The notes under the pieces were generated by a model that was not told where the DNA came from, did not search any database, and saw only the letters and a list, made by a program, of their open reading frames with translations. A DNA stretch of 22,071 nt from Discostella pseudostelligera (lineage: Eukaryota; Bacillariophyta; Thalassiosirophyceae; Thalassiosirales; Thalassiosiraceae), in contig JALLBK010001091.1 in NCBI GenBank assembly GCA_036940085.1, positions 1-22,071 on the forward strand, written 5' to 3'. Position numbers and translations under genes: made by a program. The number at the start of each line of letters is the position of its first letter. The stretch's first letter is position 1. Below are positions 17,063-22,071 of this stretch, piece after piece.

Positions 17063-19519
17063 ATGGACATCCGAAGACTGAAGAGCACCGTTACAAGAGA
17101 TTTATTGGCTGCCCTTAGTGATAAAGGTCCGTCGGTCCATTCGATCAAAGAAAGGAAAATGAAGTCTTCATCACCATTATTACAACTAGCTGCGTCTTCG
17201 ACTTCGAGAGGACGATCCACTTCCTCCCAACGGTCAAAGTCATGGCGACGCAATGTATCAATACTGAATCTGATGGGCCTATCAATAGCTCTATCATACC
17301 TCTTTTCATGTCATGCATTTCATTCCGCTTCGTCGTTGTTGTCATCACCTACACCCAGAATCTCGGCGGCGGCACCACCATTGCGAAGTATGAGCAACAT
17401 GATTCCTCAATCAAGAGGTGTGATTGTTGGACGGAAGTTTCGTGCCACAGCTATAGCAGTCCAGGGACGAAAGCCCGATGACGAGATGGAGCAGGGTAGT
17501 TTCAGCCAGAATAGTGCACAATGCTGTAGCAACAGTAGGCTATTTCCACAAAAAATAATGTCACCGACCCGAAGTCGAAGTAGTAGGAGGGTGCATCCAC
17601 TCACAATGATGATGTCAACGAATGATTCTTCTCCTGTGACAGACAATGATCCATCGAATAGACCGCTACACGTCAAAGTTTGGCATTCGCTTCGTAATAT
17701 TTTGGCTCGACTTTGGGTGAGCATCACATTCTTTCCCTATTCACATTGTTGTATGATCACTTGTGGACAAAGTTCTAACTCACATCTTGATTCTTTATTC
17801 ATCATGCAATTTTTGGAATGTACCGTTCTAGTCACTTCTTCTAAGGCCATGTAAACTCCTGAAATCACTCATTCTTGCGCGAGATAAAGAGGCAACCGCA
17901 GGTTCGACGAAAGAAGTGGATGCCGTGGTAGTAACAGAGCCGGAACAAATAGCAACCGAGATAGCAACAGAAGCAGAACCGCCGGTGTCCCAGGTCGAGG
18001 TAGTGATTGAGCAGCAGCAGGAAAGAAAATCTTCCGAAAGCACCAAAGTAACCTCCAGTGGTAAAGTTGCGGAAGATGGACTTCCAACCACTCGTCATCG
18101 AGCCGCTACCACCGCCGCTGTCGACTTAACTGGCAACTGGACATTAATCGTCGACGACACCTTCACATCTCAATACGAAAATTATCTTCGTAAATTAGGA
18201 CAGCCAATGCTAGTGCGCACCGTGGCACAGACAGTCATTGGCAGTACGAAGGAGGAAACAATACAAAGTGATGATGGGCAAAAGCTGTTTATCCGCGGCA
18301 TGAATGTTAGAGGATCATGGGAACGTTTACTGGAGGCTTCCGAACAGATTGCAGAAGAGAGAGACGACACAATGAGTGATTTATCCATGAATCTTGCTGT
18401 GGTACAAGGCCATGAACTAAAACCAATGGTCACCGCCGACGGAGACAATGTTGCGGTAGCATCATGGTGGGAAAATAATGGCACGGTGCATCATTCTTGG
18501 GTTGTAGGCGTGCATAAGTATGGCGGGGGAGACTTTGAGAATAAACGATATTTGAAGGACAATGGAAATATACTTGTTTGCGAGAGTACGTTCCATCCAA
18601 GAGATTTGGATGGTGAAGGAGGGCAAGGACAAGCGAGGGAAAAGGCAAGCGTTACGTGGAGATTTTTGAGAGAGGGTGCGATTGTACGTCGAAAGTTTGA
18701 TTATTTTTGCATGAATCCATGGATTTGCATTTATCACTAACTCACTGTTGTTTGAATTCACTTATTGTACAATACATCGATTCATTGCAGTATGGGGATG
18801 CTGCGGTAGAATTTCCAAGTATTTTTGATGTTTTGACAAAGGACGAGAAGGAGCAGAGTGCAAAGGCCACCAGTGTGACTGAAACAGTCGTTGAAAGCAT
18901 TCTACCCACTGAAGATGCAGTTGTTCAGGAGAAGGCGAAAGAACCCGGGGTTTGGGTTCGACCCTCGGGTGCTCGTTGGGCCATCGCTGCTCCTGGAGTT
19001 GACTTGTCAGGCAAATGGAAGCTTATCATAAACGATCAATTCAAGCATGAATACGATGAATTCTTAAAATCGTTGGGTCAGCCCTTGATCGTTCGTGGGG
19101 CCGCCGTGGTAATGATTGGGAACACTCGTGAGGAGACAAAGCAGTCTGATTGTGGTAGATCGCTTTATATCAGAGGAGTGAATGCTAAAGGAGTTTGGGA
19201 AAGGACGCTCGCATCGTCAGGGAGCGATTGCGAAACAAGCACGTTCGAATCCGTGCGGGTGCCCGTCGTTACAGCTGACTCTGAAAAGGTATTGGCGGAA
19301 TCGTGGTGGGAAGAGGAGGGTACAGTGCACGTGTGTTGGACGTATGATGTCAAGCGATACGGAGGAGGTGCCTTCGAGAGTAGGAGATATTTAGAGAATG
19401 ACGGAGCTGTGTACGTTTGCGAGTCGACTTTTCATCCGACCGATGGGAGAGAAAAGTCTTTCCTGAAATGGAAGTTTCTCCGAGAGGGGGCTGCATTCAT
19501 GCCCACAGATTCATCATGA
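17063..19519 (+). CDS. Plastid-targeted protein with two FABP/lipocalin-like domains
   Basis: Exons 17063-17716, 17832-18683 and 18791-19519 join in frame to 744 residues (donors GTGAGC and GTACGT, acceptors TTCTAG and TTGCAG, both phase 0). A hydrophobic segment MGLSIALSYLFSCHA is followed by FHSAS with Ser/Arg-rich sequence: the Ala|Phe junction and what follows fit the bipartite ASAFAP-type presequence that sends diatom proteins into the plastid. Starts at 17159 or 17273 would place this signal nearer the N-terminus. Two similar calycin-like domains follow, about 315-502 (VDLTGNWTLIVDD...YLRKLGQP) and 572-740 (VDLSGKWKLIIND...FLKSLGQP); each continues RGxxxxGxWER, then SWWExxGTVH, KYGGG or RYGGG, and CESTFHP. 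The opening GxWxL...YLxxLG resembles fatty-acid-binding proteins. Binding of a lipid or pigment in the plastid is inferred. The domains are joined by acidic linkers. Confidence 0.78.
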
Positions 19520-19673
19520 ACAACCACTGAACACATATCCCAATCCAAACGGTAATGGGTTAAGGAATAATCATTGCTATCTTCATTCTACATTAGGCGA
19601 TATTGATTAGATAGCTACTTCTGTTCCAAATTGTTTTGATTAAGCTCGATCAGCTCGATCCTGCTCCACTAAC

Positions 19674-20861
19674 TTAATGTAAGTACACAACTATACATAC
19701 AGCGATGAACGTGCCAGACAAGATAGCGAAGAACTTTTGCTCGACGGCTTTGAAGCGATGCATAAATGCAGATGATGAACACATATTGGCCTCTTCACTC
19801 TTATCTCTCGTCATATCGCGATCACCATCCTTCATCCTCTCCAACAACTCAATAGTCTGCGGATCATTCAGATTAATACCCATCGACTCTGCCTCGAGAA
19901 TCATTTTTGGTGAAGGATTTCGGAAATTCAACGTCTCCATCGATTCAATCTCATTCTGAATGCTCTGCTCAATACGCTCCTGTTCTTTGTACATTCCTTG
20001 TTCATTGTAAAGTTGCGCTAACTGTCTACCCATAAGAATATCTCGCTGCTTCGAATCGAGCGTACTCTTAACGGTACACTCCCTTCTTTCCTCCTTCGAT
20101 TGATGTTGATGAAGCTCTCGATGATCATAAATTTCGACACGATCAAAGAGGCCTTTGTAAATATTCTCATCATTCATTTTTTGCATTCTCATGACTCTGC
20201 TTACCATGGCTAGCTTCACTTTTGCTTCGCTGTTCTCAGGGTTCAACTTCAATGCCATCAATAAATCTAACCTTGCCAATTGTTGATCAACCAAGCCTGA
20301 ACTCTTTGGACTCAACCTAGCCTGAGCGCGTAGGAAGTATGCTTTATCATTTCGCCCATTCACCAATGTGGCATAGTCACATGCCTGTATGGCAAGAGGA
20401 TAGTCTTTCAATTTGCATGATGAAAGGGCGATGTTGGTGTAGCAATTGGAGAGTAGTTGGTTGAGGTTGTGACATTCCGTCTCGTCGTTGCATTCATACT
20501 CAATTTCTCGAACGAATCGGTCTTCGATAATGCCCTGCGATTTCCATTCTGGATTTGTAATTTCGAGATATCGAAAGACAGATATTGCCATCCCATACTT
20601 TGTCACGGCATCATGGAAACATCCATTCCGAAAAGCTTCGTTCCCTGCTTCCTTCATACGATAGGCCGCATCAAGCCGCTTCGGAAAGGTATGAAGTCTT
20701 CGTGCGGCTAACACGTCATCATTGGGATAGATGGTGTTGGCGTAGAACGCAGGGAAGGCATCGTACTTGATTCGATCGCGTTTGGATTGCAAACACTTGA
20801 TCTTGACAGCTCTGTCCATCAGGGTAGAGAACGGCGTTCCGTCCACTTCGATGTTCTCCAT
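19674..20861 (-). CDS. Tail-anchored TPR co-chaperone-like protein
   Basis: Single exon, 395 residues. Residues 66-99 (RMKEAGNEAFRNGCFHDAVT), 136-169 and 172-207 form a three-TPR cluster of the kind that binds the EEVD tail of Hsp70/Hsp90 in co-chaperones; it opens like the TPR region of large FKBPs but there is no PPIase domain. A charged helical region follows (about 270-345, with ending SPKMILEAESMGINLNDPQT), and the last 19 residues are a hydrophobic helix FFAILSGTFIAVCIVVYLH at the very C-terminus, so the protein should be tail-anchored, in ER or outer mitochondrial/plastid membrane, with TPRs facing the cytosol. It converges on the plastid FABP-like gene (154 nt between stops). The TPR and anchor calls are firm; the client pathway is unknown. 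Confidence 0.8.
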   Translation of the reverse strand: MENIEVDGTPFSTLMDRAVKIKCLQSKRDRIKYDAFPAFYANTIYPNDDVLAARRLHTFPKRLDAAYRMKEAGNEAFRNGCFHDAVTKYGMAISVFRYLEITNPEWKSQGIIEDRFVREIEYECNDETECHNLNQLLSNCYTNIALSSCKLKDYPLAIQACDYATLVNGRNDKAYFLRAQARLSPKSSGLVDQQLARLDLLMALKLNPENSEAKVKLAMVSRVMRMQKMNDENIYKGLFDRVEIYDHRELHQHQSKEERRECTVKSTLDSKQRDILMGRQLAQLYNEQGMYKEQERIEQSIQNEIESMETLNFRNPSPKMILEAESMGINLNDPQTIELLERMKDGDRDMTRDKSEEANMCSSSAFMHRFKAVEQKFFAILSGTFIAVCIVVYLH

Positions 20862-21208
20862 GATGCCTGGGGTTTGTTCGGATTATTGAACGGAAGTGCT
20901 CCAGCCGTCGGTAGGTGCAGACAGTGCGATTTTCAAAATTGACGGGTGAAATTTAAATTTCAATTCATGAATTCAATCGATATGTTACTAACGCCTTCCC
21001 TTACAACCTGCTAAAGCTGTTGGAGTAAGTGATGGACATTAGCCAACTATATAGACTTGGTTTGTCGAGGCTGCACAATACTTTCATCTGCTTGCATATT
21101 TCGCGCCCCAATGTAGATGGACATGATCAGTCCTGATCGCATCGGCACCGCCAACCCATATGAATTTGCTGCAAATCCAAGCACGCCCAAAAGTATTTTC
21201 CCCCAATA
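20862..21208. other. Intergenic, promoter of the TPR gene
   Basis: 347 nt between the Elongin C stop and the TPR gene ATG (both minus strand). It contains two adjacent perfect palindromes, GAAATTTAAATTTC at 20948-20961 and AATTCATGAATT at 20962-20973, about 90-110 nt upstream of the TPR start. No gene seen. Confidence 0.5.
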
Positions 21209-21680
21209 TCAACAATTGAGATAACTCGCTGCAACTAATAATTCCAATGACTTGGTAATATCAAAGTGGAAAAGAGAGTGAACATGGCTGATCAGCACAC
21301 GAGATGGTGATGGTGATAGCAACATAATGTTCCAACAATGCATCAATATGGAGGACAAACCCAATAACATGAAACATCATGCAAAGAATCGTCGTACATA
21401 CCTCCTCAGGATCAATCACAAATTCCGGAATCCGTGAAGCACTATTGGAATATCTATCCTTATAATGCAAATATTGCACCACCTTCTCCAATGCACTAGT
21501 GCTAATATCGGGGAAACGGATGATACCCTCCTCACTTTCACGGAAGCTCCCCTCGAGCATAACACGGAGTGTTTCGACTTGGAGGGCAATGCGACGTAGT
21601 AAATAAATTTCGGAATTTTCGGCGGAGATTAATTTGATGTAGGGTGAGGTTGCATCAAGGTTGTCGTCGTCGCCGTCCAT
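21209..21680 (-). CDS. ELOC: Elongin C (SKP1/BTB-fold ubiquitin ligase adaptor)
   Basis: Exon 1 is 21680-21402 and exon 2 is 21250-21209, giving 106 residues. Exon 1 reads YIKLISAENSEIYLLRR, then ALQVETLRVMLEGSF, then FPDISTSALEKVVQYLHYK and RIPEFVIDPEE, collinear with Elongin C (human form 112 residues). The donor is GAG|GTATGT. After a 151-nt intron ending ACCAAG, the 42-nt exon 2 gives SLELLVAASYLNC and a TGA stop, matching the conserved C-terminus ALELLMAANFLDC. Elongin C pairs with Elongin B and BC-box proteins in cullin-RING ubiquitin ligases and in transcription elongation factor SIII; it acts in nucleus and cytosol. Reading through the intron would give a wrong hydrophobic tail. Confident. 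Confidence 0.92.
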
Positions 21681-22071
21681 GATGGTGAGGTATCTACTGG
21701 TGCGATTTTGATATCTCTAGAGAGCGATGTGTGAAGAGAGAGATTGATGAATGCGGGCCGGGGAGAAGGAGCGGCAAGGAGGGCGAGCGGGAGGGGCAGC
21801 AGCAGGATGATTGAGATGGTGGCGGGCGGTGGCACTGTTTGGATTTTGCAGAGCTACTTAGCACGTAGTACTAGATATTGTGTAGTGTGGAATATTCAGC
21901 GAGGAAATGTACGAAATTGCCGTACAAATTATCACTAAGTTATGTTACAATCGTCAAATCTATTTGCAGAGTTTGATTGCTTGTAAGGCTGTCTGTCTGT
22001 GCCTGTCCGTCTGACTGTCCGTCTCCCTGTCAACTTGAAGCGGATCCAGCCTGCAAAAAAGAGGGCAGGGG
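21681..22071. other. Elongin C promoter and window end
   Basis: 391 nt upstream of Elongin C. A GA-rich stretch lies near 21730-21825 and a pyrimidine-rich tetranucleotide run (CTGT/CCGT/CTGA variants) at 21989-22031. No gene is seen up to the window edge. Confidence 0.45.
21989..22031. repeat. Degenerate CTGT/CCGT tetranucleotide tract
   Basis: About ten 4-bp units of the forms CTGT, CTGA, CCGT and CCCT in a row; a short degenerate microsatellite near the window end. Confidence 0.6.

Overview
The window reads as nuclear DNA of a photosynthetic stramenopile, most likely a diatom (probably a Thalassiosira-like centric). Four things point there. Genes are dense on both strands with short GT-AG introns of about 60-170 nt. 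One protein has a bipartite plastid presequence with a diatom-type cleavage site (SCHA|FHS). One protein combines a signal peptide, an RXL-type site, Ser/Lys KxxK repeats and a transmembrane segment, the style of diatom biosilica proteins. The remaining genes are eukaryotic housekeeping families (RAMP4, Elongin C, tail-anchored TPR). No tRNA, rRNA, CRISPR array, intact transposon or viral gene was found. The assignment comes from reading the sequence only; no search was run.

Layout: 10-1529 (+) carbohydrate sulfotransferase in three exons, possibly open at its 5' end; 1560-3559 (-) protein with two fused flavin-reductase-like domains; 4280-4606 (+) RAMP4/SERP-type ER membrane protein, which appears only after splicing; 4931-5887 (-) coiled-coil protein with a degenerate EF-hand, with three E2F-type sites upstream; 5888-8433 long apparently non-coding stretch; 8434-13092 (+) nine-exon secretory type I membrane protein with KxxK repeats and four cadherin/Ig-like domains; 13521-15179 (+) alpha/beta hydrolase behind a phased array of three G-boxes; 15334-16567 (-) type II membrane glycosyltransferase-like protein; 17063-19519 (+) plastid-targeted protein with two FABP/lipocalin-like domains; 19674-20861 (-) tail-anchored TPR protein; 21209-21680 (-) Elongin C.

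The most notable locus is 8434-13092, a candidate silica-deposition-vesicle membrane protein. It should pass from ER to vesicle, expose a phosphorylatable Ser/Lys repeat to the lumen, and carry a roughly 100-residue tail to the cytosol. The sulfotransferase and the glycosyltransferase-like protein are plausible Golgi enzymes and RAMP4 serves the same secretory route, but neighbourhood in a diatom nuclear genome does not prove joint function.

Three genes (1560-3559, 8434-13092, 15334-16567) have reading frames that do not join cleanly. In the 8434-13092 gene the cause is visible: a 22-nt gap in one copy of a 69-bp tandem repeat. The other two could be indel errors in the assembly, allelic damage or splicing not resolved here.
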